Assembly (NCBI GenBank): GCA_944472135.2 | Contig: OX235270.1 | Location: 141,685,632 to 141,749,631, forward strand | Source of the DNA: Trichobilharzia regenti | Lineage: Eukaryota > Platyhelminthes > Trematoda > Strigeidida > Schistosomatidae | DNA length: 64,000 nt | Direction: 5' to 3' | Part shown: piece by piece, positions 10,517-21,182 of the stretch | Position numbering within the stretch: the stretch's first letter is position 1 | Layout: each line of letters starts with the position of its first letter | Program-made: the position numbers and the translations under genes | The notes under the pieces: model-generated | Seen by the model: only the letters and a program-made list of their open reading frames with translations | Databases searched by the model: none | Told to the model about the DNA's origin: nothing

Positions 10517-10521
10517 GCTGT
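10517..10521. repeat. Right target-site duplication GCTGT
   Basis: Immediately follows LTR3 and matches 2962-2966. Confidence 0.85.
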
Positions 10522-13500
10522 TGTTACAATGCCTTTAGATTATTTACGTTTGGCCGTAATACAATAAGTATGCTTATCTTACTTATGTAATGACACGCAA
10601 GACATCTACATTTTACTGTGAAGTTTGCCTGTAATAACATTCCCTCCATAGTAAATACTATGCTTGTGATAACAATTCGTCATTATCTTTTCATTGTGTT
10701 CATAGGTGTGTGTATATTAGAAAAAAGCTAACCTTGTCGTATTAGTTCTCTAAATTACAATCACTAGGTGCTTATAACTCTGCTGAATACCAAGTGCTAA
10801 TCGTTGCCCATGAAATACTTATTACTGCATTCGTAAATAACTATTATTACATGGAGTAGTGAGACAGAAGTCATACGAAATTTAGACATTAATATGTATC
10901 TGAAGTTAATGACTTAATTTATGTGTACATGTTTCATTTCCAAACAAGAGAATTTTATAGGGTAATGTAGGGCTGAGCGCAGTGATTTAATAATGTATTC
11001 TTTACTGTATACATCTTGTATGAGTGATATGCTTCTATTCAATTTTCGGCGAAGCTGCAATATCACCCTGCAAGGTTTCTTCAATGCACTCTCATGGGGA
11101 ATAATAGTTGGTACTGAGGAATCCAGACAGAAGCATCTGTGACACAGTCGAATGACTTTTTCAACTAAAAGCTGCAATACTGATATTAAGTGTGATTTAC
11201 CTGTAAACTGAGGGACTCTAGTGTAACACAGCACCATATCCCATCAGAGTATTCTTTCTGTTTTACAGGTACAAGTAGAATTCATGAACTGAGCATTTGT
11301 TAAATATGGAGGCGACCCACTGAGTCACTTGGACGAAAGGCTGACGAAATGAGATACCTTACACACGCACCTTCAGATGTAGGCATGTGTCACTTCACAT
11401 GAACTCTGGGCCATATCGAGAAGGCATTCTTTTAAATCTACCTTGTACGCTCAATTATCGTTCGAATAAATGTGATGACTTGGTGAGTTTCCTAGTTTGC
11501 CTATAATTACGGAATGTACATTATATTAAGGAACACAAATAGATTTTGTGAACACCAGTGGTGTTGCTTCTCCAGTCTTAACTGATGTCCCATTGATTGA
11601 CACCATTATAGAAATAGATTGTAACGTGGTGTTTGATGTAGCTACGAAACGTAGATGCCTAGTTTCGAACTGACATCATGCGTCCAGTCCTATTAACCTA
11701 TGGATATGGTTCTTCCTTCACGATATCTAGAAGTCAGGAGCAGACTGTCTTTGGCAGATGTAGTTTTACTTTGTGACTAATTGGTGAGTCACCTGGTGTT
11801 GTGGTGGTTAAAAAAACAACTCCAAACCTAAGTATTTTCTAGATACGAACATATTTACTTACTCTGAGGATTGTTTAGTCTTTTTATCCAGAATCCCTTA
11901 GAGATATTAACCTTTGCTTAGTAATTTGGATCCGAAAGTAGACGCCATGTTACTAAGTTATTCAAAAGACAGAATGATGAGTGAAATAGTACTCGTGCAA
12001 TTATTCCAACGAAACCGAATTATGATAATCATTTGGCCTACCAATATGCCGTTTACTTTCAGTCTTAATTCCAATACATATTTAGTTACTAAATTAATAG
12101 TTTCAGAAGACTGCTCTACTCCTGTCTTTGAAATACTTTGCCTGATCGTGTTTTACTTCAAAATATGTGTATACTGGCCAGTTGATGTTGCTTATCCAGT
12201 TATACTGTTTTTCAGTTACAACGTCTCGCCTATTTCCTATCAAACAAAACATCCCTTAAACCATCAACAAGTTACCATCACTTCTAAATAAATAACCTTA
12301 ACTATTCGCATGTAAACGATGCTATAAACTTTATCACCTACGTGATGTTTCAACTTTCGATTAATCAGTTTTCCCTTACATGAGCACCTGTTTCAATTTT
12401 AATGGATAGTTCTAACCTTTGACTACTGAATTAGTACGCTTCGTTATATACCATCCTTACGTAATATAGATACTGATAATAATTTCTGCTAACGGATTTA
12501 TCATGAAAACACGAATATGCCGCGTACTGACGACAATATAACTCAGAGGTGGAACTTTCTTCTAAATGCACTACCAAATACAACACATGACCCTAATATC
12601 CGAAACTCTGCAGCTCACAACATTCGATAAAGTTAGTAGTGACTATTAACAAGTAGAATGTCTATTTGAGGTATAGAGAATACATTTATTAGTGACTCGA
12701 CACAAAATACAAAATCAACGGTACTGGAAACCACTTTCTTCAGAAACAAATCCCACTAGGTCGCTGGAACTACAGGTTAGCTAAAAAAGAGAACAAGGGT
12801 TCACATGATGTATGCACGAATATAACTACCAATATAATATTAACGAGATAGCACAGTAAGAATTCAGTATAGAAAATATCCCCATTTAGACATTTAGAAA
12901 AGAGAAAGATTGAGCGAAGAAGTATTTAGTTTTCAATTAGATCCTCATCTCTGGCTCTACTCTAATATATATAGCATTTTAATTACATTACACAACAATT
13001 TACCAATCAAGTGGCGATATCTTCGTTAACAATAATTAGTTGGTGTCAAAATGTCAATAGGGTGATAATTAACGAAGAAAAATTAATATATATATAATTA
13101 GAAGGTGGAAATGGTTACAACACGTGGATTGCATAATGCATAATTTTGGAAAAATGAAGAACAATTAAGGAATAAGCGCGTGCACAGGTTGATTACGTAA
13201 CAGATTGTTAAAGAAAATAAAACAATTTGGACAATGATAATTTGTAACTAAAGTTGAAGTGGTCATGAGAATAAAATAAAGATAAATAAACAGTAAGAAT
13301 TAACGAAAGTTTATATCAATGTGCGATTACATCAGTCACTATTTTTGACACAAGTGGATATTTAGACGAAGTAATAAGAAGACGTAATTTGTCTGAATCG
13401 TGTAGTGTTGTATTTGTGCAACACATTTTGGACAGTCTTGTCACGCATGAACTTGTCATAGAAATACATATGAAATTAATACAGTTAAGAGGTTAGAAAA

Positions 13501-13749
13501 TAAATTTAGGTGGAATTAAAATCACATATTGAGGGTCAAAATAATAATGAAGATCACTAAAACAAATATCACAGGTATTAGCATATCTACCCTGACTGGT
13601 ATCAAAACGAAGTTTAACAAAGAAGGTTTCGTGTGATGATGAATAGTTTTGGAACTCACAAAGGTGATTTAAACTCACTAATCACACTTGGATTTCCAAA
13701 AACTTTAGGATGCAATCCAAACACGTTTTACTTCTACGCCCGGTACGTT
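10522..13749. other. AT-rich intergenic DNA, nothing recognised
   Basis: Contains short frames on both strands; the longest (11914-12291 on +, 125 aa; 10914-11237 on -, 107 aa) are rich in hydrophobic and AT-coded residues, match no family I know and have no convincing splice context. A short TA repeat lies at about 13087-13098. Confidence 0.4.
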
Positions 13750-13825
13750 CAAATCAGGTGACGCTCTTGCACGTGTTTTCGCTTAAATTCATTTATTGGT
13801 TACTAATAATTGATCTTTAATAACG

Positions 13826-15502
13826 ATGGTTCAAAATTCTAAAAAGCGTGTTCGTGTGAACACCAGTAATTTAGAAAATAGCACCGGCTCGTCTAATAAC
13901 ACATTACCACCCCATATTATTAGTAGTTCACCCAACATAAAAGCCTCGAACATAACTCTGACCCCTGTAATACAGGTGGAAGATGTTCTGTCTGAAAAAG
14001 TAGAGCTCTCTTACTTAACGTGCGTAATTAAAGAGATGCAGCTACAGATAGATGAATTAAAAACGAAATTAAGTTCACTAGAATGTATACCCGAAACTAT
14101 CTCACGTATTAAAAAAGAACTGCAGGATCCTACAATCCTAAAGCTTTTTAATATGACCTCTAGAATGACTCATACTGACTCAGAAAGTGCGAAGGAGTTA
14201 GAAAACGCCATCGACTTTCTATCCAGCGAAGTTGTTAGAAGGCTGGCTTCAAAACAAAACGCAATAGTGTATAATGTACCGGATAGCGAGCCCATAAAGT
14301 CAGTCCAGCACTCATTGCTGAAGGCTGCAAATCTCTTGAATGCACCTTGTCAGTGCATTCGCCTAAGCAAAAAAGACCTAAAGCATCCTTGTCCTATACT
14401 CTTTAGGTTCGACAGCTACATAACAGCTGAACGATTTAAGATGGCCGAAGATCTTCTGGCTACTGCCACTAAATTCAAGACTATTAAAGTAGTCTCGGAT
14501 AAAACACCAAACCAAAGGCAAGCAACCAAGAACTCCTTCGATACAAAGTTGACAACACTGAGAAATACATCTGGTATCAGTGCTAAAGTGTCGACGGACA
14601 CTGAAGCACAGCAAGTCACGTGTATAGTGTTAGGAGAAAAAACGGCAAGTAAGAGCGACCCAAAACTCAGTAAGAGCAGTGCCACTGGGTGCAATCTTAG
14701 AGTGCACGAGAGCACATCTCGAAAACCTGCTGACCTACATAAGGTTGACATAGACGCACAAACTATGGCTGACCAGAAACTACTGGCAGACCACACTCAA
14801 TCTGGATCCAAGCCAGAGAGTCCCTCAGTAGAAACCGCAAAAAAGACCACAAAACCCAGAGTCCCACCCCAGACTTCGACATACCTCCCTCGTAATAAGT
14901 CTAATAAGCAGCGTGTCAGTCTAAAAAATGACAAAGCATGGGTAACGAAGCACATTCCCAAAGACGTCACGCAGCATGTGAGAAGGAATACCCCTTCCCG
15001 AACTAGAAGTAACATGCCTAACAACGCACATAACTTGGGAATGCAACGTAGAATGGATCCTCAGGATATATGGAGCACTAAACGGGACTCATATAGGCAC
15101 CATATTAACGAAAATTCTCGTCCAAACTCTCGCACTATCTATGTTAAACCTCATCAACTTAATGAGAACAGGTCGACACTTGATCCCCTCAATAACTTCA
15201 CTCACACACGTGACGTGAGCCAATATGCATATGGCTATGAAAGCCCCATGAGGTACAACTACCAGGGTAATCTTAACACAGGGTACCTAGGTCCAGCAAA
15301 CTACAACCCAAATTGCAGGGCAGACCATATATCACCAGTAGATCAACGCAGATGCCGACCCATGGATGCTAATAGTCAAAATATGCAACAGGATTATTTT
15401 CGGCTGCAGCAAACAATAGCCCCACTCGCTGCACAGTTCATCCAGGAAATAGTACACACACTGACTCTGTCTCACCTCAGAGCCCCTCCAAACATAACGT
15501 AG
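13826..15502 (+). CDS. ORF1 protein of CR1-like element (558 aa)
   Basis: Probably an RNA-binding, chaperone-type ORF1 protein. Residues about 55-90 are heptad-like (VIKEMQLQIDELKTKLSSLE), a likely coiled coil. About residues 145-235 (KQNAIVYNVPDSEPIKSV, then PCPILFRF and later KTPNQRQATK) resemble the RRM-like middle domain of such proteins and match in layout the ORF1 at 35843-36382. The C-terminal half is basic and low in structure (Arg, Asn, Ser, Pro). The ATG at 13826 is the first in the frame. The stop at 15500 lies inside the 5' overlap with the ORF2 frame. No PHD finger or esterase domain is seen, unlike the element at 35211. Confidence 0.75.
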   Translation: MVQNSKKRVRVNTSNLENSTGSSNNTLPPHIISSSPNIKASNITLTPVIQVEDVLSEKVELSYLTCVIKEMQLQIDELKTKLSSLECIPETISRIKKELQDPTILKLFNMTSRMTHTDSESAKELENAIDFLSSEVVRRLASKQNAIVYNVPDSEPIKSVQHSLLKAANLLNAPCQCIRLSKKDLKHPCPILFRFDSYITAERFKMAEDLLATATKFKTIKVVSDKTPNQRQATKNSFDTKLTTLRNTSGISAKVSTDTEAQQVTCIVLGEKTASKSDPKLSKSSATGCNLRVHESTSRKPADLHKVDIDAQTMADQKLLADHTQSGSKPESPSVETAKKTTKPRVPPQTSTYLPRNKSNKQRVSLKNDKAWVTKHIPKDVTQHVRRNTPSRTRSNMPNNAHNLGMQRRMDPQDIWSTKRDSYRHHINENSRPNSRTIYVKPHQLNENRSTLDPLNNFTHTRDVSQYAYGYESPMRYNYQGNLNTGYLGPANYNPNCRADHISPVDQRRCRPMDANSQNMQQDYFRLQQTIAPLAAQFIQEIVHTLTLSHLRAPPNIT

Positions 15503-18387
15503 GGATAGTGACAAGTAACCATGTTAACCTCTCCTCCAATAACTCTGGTTTACTAACAATTATGCTCCTGAATGCTAGATCTCTCCTTAATAAAATAACA
15601 ACGCTTCGCTGCCTGGCATACATAGAACGGCCAACACTAATAATGGTGACTGAAACCTGGCTTACTACTGATATACCTGACACAAAGCTGGTAATAGACA
15701 ACTACGACATCTATAGGAACGATAGAGTTGACAAAAGAGGAGGCGGTTGCTTAATATATGCCTATAAATCCACTAACTCCAATACTTTCAATAACCCAAA
15801 TACTGACAAACTCCCAGAATCTAAGTGGATAAGCATCCACACAAACGAAAGTAAAATTCTCGTGGGATGTATATACAGACCCCCCAATAGCCCTGAAATG
15901 ACTGATATAACTATTGCAGAAATACTAGAGCATGTAGCCACGCTGGACTTCGACTACAAAGTAGTATGTGGAGATTTCAACTTACCTGGAGTAAACTGGG
16001 ATACCTGTACAGGACCAAGAATCCATGAAGAGCTACTACAAGCTATAGACATAGGAGGATGGAAGCAGTGCGTGCGCCTCCCTACAAGGAACCAAAATAC
16101 TCTTGACTTAATCCTCTGTCATAACATAGAGCCCATCTCGATAGAGGTGGGAAATAAACTCGATAACAGTGATCACAACATATTGTACTGCACGCTACCC
16201 CTCCGACTAACAACTAAATACACACCTAAAAATTCCCCGGTGCGCTATCAATATAGGGACTATAAGAATGCTGATTGGGAATTCCTATCAGATCTGTTGA
16301 GAAGTTCTGACTGGGAAGAATACTTCATCAACAATAACTTAGAAGTATCACTTGAGATTTTCTACAAAACAGTTGGCTCAGCAAGAGACACAATCGCGCC
16401 CCTAAAATCTGCCCTAAAGACACCAACTCCATTTATTGACCGGAAAACGCGACTAAAACTAAAGAAATTGAAAAGGAAATACCATGTATTTAAGGAATTT
16501 AATGCGTTAAACCAAATACATGAAACTCTTAAACTGCTTGAAGAGAAACACAAAATGAAGTCACAACATGAGGAAAATAAAGCGCTAATGGGTAACACCA
16601 AAACTCAGGAACTTTGTAGGATATTGCAAAAACGTCTAAAAAGCAGTAAAGACAATAATGTAAGCATCTTGGAACATAGGGGTGTAATATACAACGATCC
16701 CCAGGTTATAAGTGAACTCCTCAGTGAGTGGTTTTGCAATGACACCAGAGTGCACCCGACCCCAAATTTCCAAATGACCTGCAAAAGTAACCACAAATTA
16801 GGAGAAATAGATTTTAATATACAAAATATAGACTCAGCGATTAAGACATTGAAGTCAAATGGCAGTACTGGAACAGACGACATACCATCTGTCATATACA
16901 AAAATGGTAGCACGGAAATGGTAGTCTTGTTACTTAGAATATTTACTCTGTCACTGGAAACTGGAACTTATCCTGAAGTGTGGAAAACCACATACATACT
17001 ACCTAAGCACAAAGCAGGGGCCAAAACCAGTGCATGCAACTATAGACCTATTAATATAACACCGGTAATATCACGAATAATGGAGAAAGTGGTTAAAGAC
17101 CAAGTGTCAGACAACTTACTAGAACATGAACTTATCAACCCATCACAACACGGATTCCTCAAAAAGAGATCATGTGCGACCTGTCACATAGACTTTTTCA
17201 ATGAAGTTACACGAAGCAGGGACAACAGAGAACTAGTAATTGTGCTATATTTCGATATAACAAAAGCCTTCGATAGAGTCCCCCATAATCTGCTAGTCAG
17301 CAGGTTATGCTCACTAGGGATATGTGACCCTCTCCTGAGCTGGATAAAATCATTTCTCTGTGACAGGAATCAGATAACAAAAGTTGGCTCGATAATCTCA
17401 AGGCCTAAACCTGTAAGTAGTGGTGTAATCCAGGGAAGTGTATTAGGCCCACTCCTATTCATAATATATATAAACAGTATCTGTGAATGCTTTAGTGTTG
17501 GTAAACCAATACTATATGCAGATGACTTAAAAGTGACCTATAAATGCAAGAACACAGATCTCGGAATAACAGTAAACGCCATACAGCAAGAATTAGAAAA
17601 AATGGACAGATGGTGTGACACCTGGCAACTCCAGTTTAATGTCGACAAATGTGGCTGGCTCTGCATAGGTTGCAACAATTTAGAACTTGACCTGACAATT
17701 CAAGGCCATGCACTCTTACGACTGGAATCTGTATTGGACCTAGGACTGAAATACTCACATGACTTATCATTTTCTGAACATATCTCCAAACAAGTGTCAA
17801 AGTCACGCAGACTTATCGGCTTTCTACTCAGGAACTTTTACAGAAATGAGTCCAGAATTCTGTTGTACAAGGTTTGTGTGCGTCCTTTATTTGATTACTG
17901 TTCATTCATGTATAGTAGTATACGCATAGAGGACAAATTGAAAGTCGAGGGAGTGCAGAGGTACTTCACGTCAAAATTACTCGGAACCGAAAATGGTGCG
18001 AACTACTCCACTAGATGTGACACCCTAGGATTAGAAACACTATGGCTAAGACGCCTGAGACTAAACTTAACACTTTACTATAAGCTTCTAAACCACTTAG
18101 TTTTTACCTCTACTAATGGCATTCGACTTTCAGATGACAGTGGCTACAAACTAAGACACACTAAGGGTACAGTAGCTATCGAACAATGTAAAACAGCTAC
18201 CAGGCAAAAGTTTTATTTGATTAGGTATGCACAGATATGGAATAAACTACCAATGGAAATGCGTCAAGCAGGTACATTGGCCTCATTCAAAAAAGTGCTT
18301 AACGACAAACTACACGAGTTTGCAAACGACAGTAGTCCTAGTTCCTATCTGAGAGCCTCCGAAATTATAGGTCCATTTAATGTATAA
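15376..18387 (+). CDS. ORF2 endonuclease-reverse transcriptase of CR1-like element
   Basis: Nicks target DNA and copies the element RNA from the nick. Counting residues from 15508 (959 codons): an AP-type endonuclease opens with LLNARSLLNK, then TETWL, then CIYRPPNSP, GDFN at 155-158 and a catalytic SDHN at about 221-224. The reverse transcriptase has NYRPI, QHGF, the FDITKAFD block (Asp at 583) and YADD at 670-673. The usual GVPQG reads GVIQG. The C-terminal LGLKYSHDLSFSEHI, RPLFDYCSF and IWNKLP blocks are normal for CR1-like proteins. The frame is open from 15376, overlaps ORF1 by 127 nt in the -1 frame, and has no ATG until 15562, at the very start of the endonuclease. I give the open frame as the start; real initiation is undecided. 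Confidence 0.85.
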   Translation, partial: SKYATGLFSAAANNSPTRCTVHPGNSTHTDSVSPQSPSKHNVGIVTSNHVNLSSNNSGLLTIMLLNARSLLNKITTLRCLAYIERPTLIMVTETWLTTDIPDTKLVIDNYDIYRNDRVDKRGGGCLIYAYKSTNSNTFNNPNTDKLPESKWISIHTNESKILVGCIYRPPNSPEMTDITIAEILEHVATLDFDYKVVCGDFNLPGVNWDTCTGPRIHEELLQAIDIGGWKQCVRLPTRNQNTLDLILCHNIEPISIEVGNKLDNSDHNILYCTLPLRLTTKYTPKNSPVRYQYRDYKNADWEFLSDLLRSSDWEEYFINNNLEVSLEIFYKTVGSARDTIAPLKSALKTPTPFIDRKTRLKLKKLKRKYHVFKEFNALNQIHETLKLLEEKHKMKSQHEENKALMGNTKTQELCRILQKRLKSSKDNNVSILEHRGVIYNDPQVISELLSEWFCNDTRVHPTPNFQMTCKSNHKLGEIDFNIQNIDSAIKTLKSNGSTGTDDIPSVIYKNGSTEMVVLLLRIFTLSLETGTYPEVWKTTYILPKHKAGAKTSACNYRPINITPVISRIMEKVVKDQVSDNLLEHELINPSQHGFLKKRSCATCHIDFFNEVTRSRDNRELVIVLYFDITKAFDRVPHNLLVSRLCSLGICDPLLSWIKSFLCDRNQITKVGSIISRPKPVSSGVIQGSVLGPLLFIIYINSICECFSVGKPILYADDLKVTYKCKNTDLGITVNAIQQELEKMDRWCDTWQLQFNVDKCGWLCIGCNNLELDLTIQGHALLRLESVLDLGLKYSHDLSFSEHISKQVSKSRRLIGFLLRNFYRNESRILLYKVCVRPLFDYCSFMYSSIRIEDKLKVEGVQRYFTSKLLGTENGANYSTRCDTLGLETLWLRRLRLNLTLYYKLLNHLVFTSTNGIRLSDDSGYKLRHTKGTVAIEQCKTATRQKFYLIRYAQIWNKLPMEMRQAGTLASFKKVLNDKLHEFANDSSPSSYLRASEIIGPFNV

Positions 18388-19268
18388 GCTTAAATACTAC
18401 ACCTGTTGTTTTTGCCTATATTTATAATTTTAGATAAAACATTAACGATTAAGATACTTACCCTCAAACAGACAAGAAGTTTCGTTTGTAAAACTTCTAC
18501 CCAACACAATAAGTGGAATAAAATGGACATAAACCGACAACATGAAAAAGATATAACTCACCACAACATCACATGGACAGATGTACGCTCGTCGGACATC
18601 ATATATGCATCACCAACTACAACCCAACATTCCTGAGATAATGTGATGAACTTATATCCATAATGTTGCTGAGCAGTCAATATCCACAACTCCTGTCGGA
18701 ACAACTAAAATTCAAAAACCTTCCTCACGAGAAGTAAATACCCACAAGCAGTAGAAATCCATTAATTAATGCGTCTAAAGCTTATGTATTTTACTCCCAA
18801 CAATGACATTGCACATCAAATGAGATAAACATATCACTGATTTCAAAATAACACATCAATGAACTATAATTCAAGGATTCTGTACACAACAAAATTATGT
18901 ATGAAAACTGACTTCAAGCTTTATTTTTTTCCCAGGCACTTATAACCCATCCACCAAAGACCTGGTTTTTTTGTTAATGCGAAGACAATACTTCTGTATT
19001 TCCTGATGTGTTGCACTCACTGACAATCTAGCGGATTTTTCCAACTATGCACAGAAATGATTGTACATAAGTGAAAAGGATGTTTTATACTATTGGGATT
19101 AACATTTATCAAGTGTATGTATAATCTCCAGTGTACATGTTAAACATATTTTGCTATCGACTGTAAATTGTGACTGAATAATATGGTCCTATTTCTGTAA
19201 CAATTTGATGATGCCTGTAAACTGGCGTCCCTCATGTACTGTATCATGAGAATAAATTTATTTATTTA
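18388..19268 (+). other. 3' untranslated region and ATTT tail of the CR1-like element
   Basis: Non-coding, AT-rich. The last 80 bases read GATGATGCCTGTAAACTGGC then a CATGTACTGTATCATGAG segment and AATAAATTTATTTATTTA. The simple ATTT repeat is taken as the 3' end of the element. Homology of this end to other copies in the window is weak. Confidence 0.6.
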
Positions 19269-19490
19269 GATAGGTTTAAAAATGTACCAACGTTAATTTT
19301 ATGTCCTGTCTCTATAAGATGTTTCGCAATAGAGTAGCTAGGGCTCCTGTTCCCACTATTAATAGCATCTGAAGATTCTGTTCGCTTCTGAAGGCATTTA
19401 GGAATATGATGCGTAGCCCGTACTTGCAGAAATCGATGAGTCCTCCCTAAATGGATACAGCAACCGCTTCCAAACCTTCCGTCCATGGGT
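19269..19490 (-). pseudogene. Penelope-like element fragment, GIY-YIG region
   Basis: On -, the frame 19486-19262 reads HLGRTHRFLQVRATHHIPK, then a Ser/Asn-rich piece and SIAKHLIETGHK. This fits the end of the GIY-YIG endonuclease of Penelope elements (G.T.R....R..HH.P, then S.I..HL..TGH). The catalytic N-terminal GIY part is not readable. The fragment abuts the ATTT tail of the CR1-like element, which may have inserted into it. Confidence 0.6.
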
Positions 19491-20584
19491 TTAAGAGATG
19501 TCGGACTATACTTCTACGCTATTTCAAAATAATTTTGCGAAGTAACTTCGAACGAACGCAAAAAATATGGTGTCAAAACAGCAACAAAAGTCGGAAATTT
19601 ATGAAACCGAAATCAACAATGGGACGAAATGACGTACACCTCAGATATCTTTACGTACCTGATCACGAGGATGGTATTGAAATCCACCAAATTACTAAGA
19701 TGTTGCAGTGTGCATTTAACTCATTAAAAAGTTTTGGCAGAAAACAGTGAATGTTGTAAGTGATCGTAAAACATATTGCAGTTTCTGCCCTGTTGTGAAC
19801 ACTAATTTCCGTCTGTATCTATGCATTCCATTGACTTTTAGCTATCAAAACACCACAAAAAAGTGCGGAAGGATGCATGAATTCGATATCAGCCATATTC
19901 TTCCGCTTCTGCAACAGTAATGGGTATTGCACAATAGCTGACAGGGAAATTTGCTATCAAGTAGAGGTTTCCGCCAAGCTGCAAAGAAATTTATCGAATG
20001 ACAGTCGTCAGAATGCAAGTGAGGCTTACTCGGTATGCCAAATAATCATCGCATGGACCATGTATTTAAGCGTCCTGTCAAACAAGCAATCAGTTAATGC
20101 TCAAGAACAATATCGAACAAAATTTTTATACAAATTAACCCAACAAGAGCAAAATAAGCACCGAAATCGTGTCCACTGCGTTTGCCTGAACAACTAGCTC
20201 CAACTGGAATCAACAAAACCGCGCAAATGCCGTCAAGGTTAAGCCGGCGGCGCCACTTCAAATAGGGGATATGCCTTATCAACGCCCCAACAAGCCACTC
20301 CGCATTTTTATTTCAATAGTCCTCACTAACCTATAATTACCACATGGCATCCAACCAATCACATATGCCTTCCTTTTATGTTATTCCTAGATGCTACCAT
20401 TGGAATATCGCCAACCCGGAGGTTTTTAAAGTACCACGTAAACAATATCTTTATTCCAATGGGTTTGAAATGGAGCAAATGGCTTCAATAACACGTCACT
20501 ACATACCTCTGTTCTCAGCAGTCTGCCAGATTAGTCACTTGCTATCACTGATTCATCGGAGGACATGTATCACGCCTGATTTCA
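19491..20584. other. No gene recognised
   Basis: Short frames on + (19451-19750, 99 aa; 19877-20197, 106 aa) that I cannot assign. The first overlaps the antisense of the Penelope fragment, so at least its start is a by-product. Confidence 0.35.
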
Positions 20585-20960
20585 CCTACTGAACTTTTCA
20601 GCTCATGTTCAAGCCATCTCCAACTCTTAACGGACATTTGACGAACGATAGGTTCTTGGTTGGTTAAATGCCAGAGTTCTTTCTGGTTGGCCATCTAATC
20701 TTCAATACTCGGAATTGGAGCGGGCAAACACTGACGTAAGTATGCAGCACCCCGTTGGAAATGCCCCCTGTTACATACAAGTCAAGTTTCTGAACCCCAC
20801 AGTGAAACCTAAAGACTCTCAATCAATGTGGAAAACCCTAATCTAGTTCTTTATGTTTGGTACAGTAGATTTCCACACTGATTAAATGGTAGCGAATGTG
20901 TCCTGCTTTTCGTATTTCGTCAGTAGCGTCCTCATACGTCCCACCTACAGCTTCAAAGAT
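20585..20960 (-). pseudogene. Badly decayed RTE C-terminal fragment
   Basis: On - about 20760-20630 can be read, with frameshifts, as LKIRWPTRKNSGI, then a TNQ/TKNLS segment, similar to the RTE C-terminus 'LKIRWPD...LW..TNQ' that is clearer at 54884-55150. Too broken to place in a subfamily. Confidence 0.4.
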
Positions 20961-21182
20961 GCTGACAAGAATATTGAAAGGATCAGCTTCCTCCAAATTT
21001 TTCCGTTTTAAGATGACTGGAGCTCACTGTTGTTGAGAACATATCATATATTGGACAGGTTAAACATTAGGCACCAGTAACTACCAACAGAATCCATCCG
21101 CTTCACTGACCTTGATGGGTCCAGGGAGTTTTACTCACTGTATTTGAAGCTTCTGATTACCATCAAATGCCTTCTCTACCAC
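20961..21182. other. No gene recognised
   Basis: Short spacer between a decayed RTE fragment and a Merlin-like fragment. Confidence 0.3.

Larger units (their letters stand above)
2962..10521 (-). mobile_element. Tandem array of a gag-only BEL/Pao-like LTR retrotransposon (3 LTRs, 2 interiors)
   Basis: Order on +: GCTGT, LTR1, interior 1, LTR2, interior 2, LTR3, GCTGT. The two 5-bp repeats (2962-2966 and 10517-10521) bracket the whole array, so it entered once and grew in place. LTRs are 364 bp each and begin TG and end CA. Interiors are 3228 and 3230 bp; the only difference I noticed is an extra 2 bp near 7290. The element reads on -: a purine-rich tract abuts the 3' LTR at 3331-3339, and the gag-like frames begin just inside the opposite LTR. 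No protease, reverse transcriptase, RNase H or integrase is seen, so it must have depended on a partner element. The 5-bp duplication and a DUF1759-like gag fit BEL/Pao; a primer-binding site was not identified. Confidence 0.85.
13750..19268 (+). mobile_element. Non-LTR retrotransposon, CR1-like, both reading frames open
   Basis: Two long frames (558 and 959 codons), then about 880 bp of 3' untranslated DNA ending in a run of ATTT units (about 19253-19268), a usual 3' end for this group. ORF2 has an endonuclease and a reverse transcriptase with intact YADD. No frameshift or stop interrupts either frame, unlike every other retroelement here, so it is the youngest or best-preserved copy. The 5' boundary is a guess and no target duplication was found. 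The flanking Penelope-like fragment starts directly after the ATTT run. Confidence 0.8.

Noticed and set aside
11914..12291. 125-residue frame as a gene
   Set aside because: AT-driven composition, no family resemblance, no splice or promoter evidence.
14378..15024. Antisense frames (14378-14614, 14416-14796, 14797-15024) under ORF1
   Set aside because: They are mirror frames of the 558-codon ORF1 and lack motifs.
15508..15510. GTG at 15508 as the ORF2 start
   Set aside because: Eukaryotic initiation at GTG is rare and nothing marks the site. The frame is already open from 15376, so I report the open frame and the first ATG (15562) separately.
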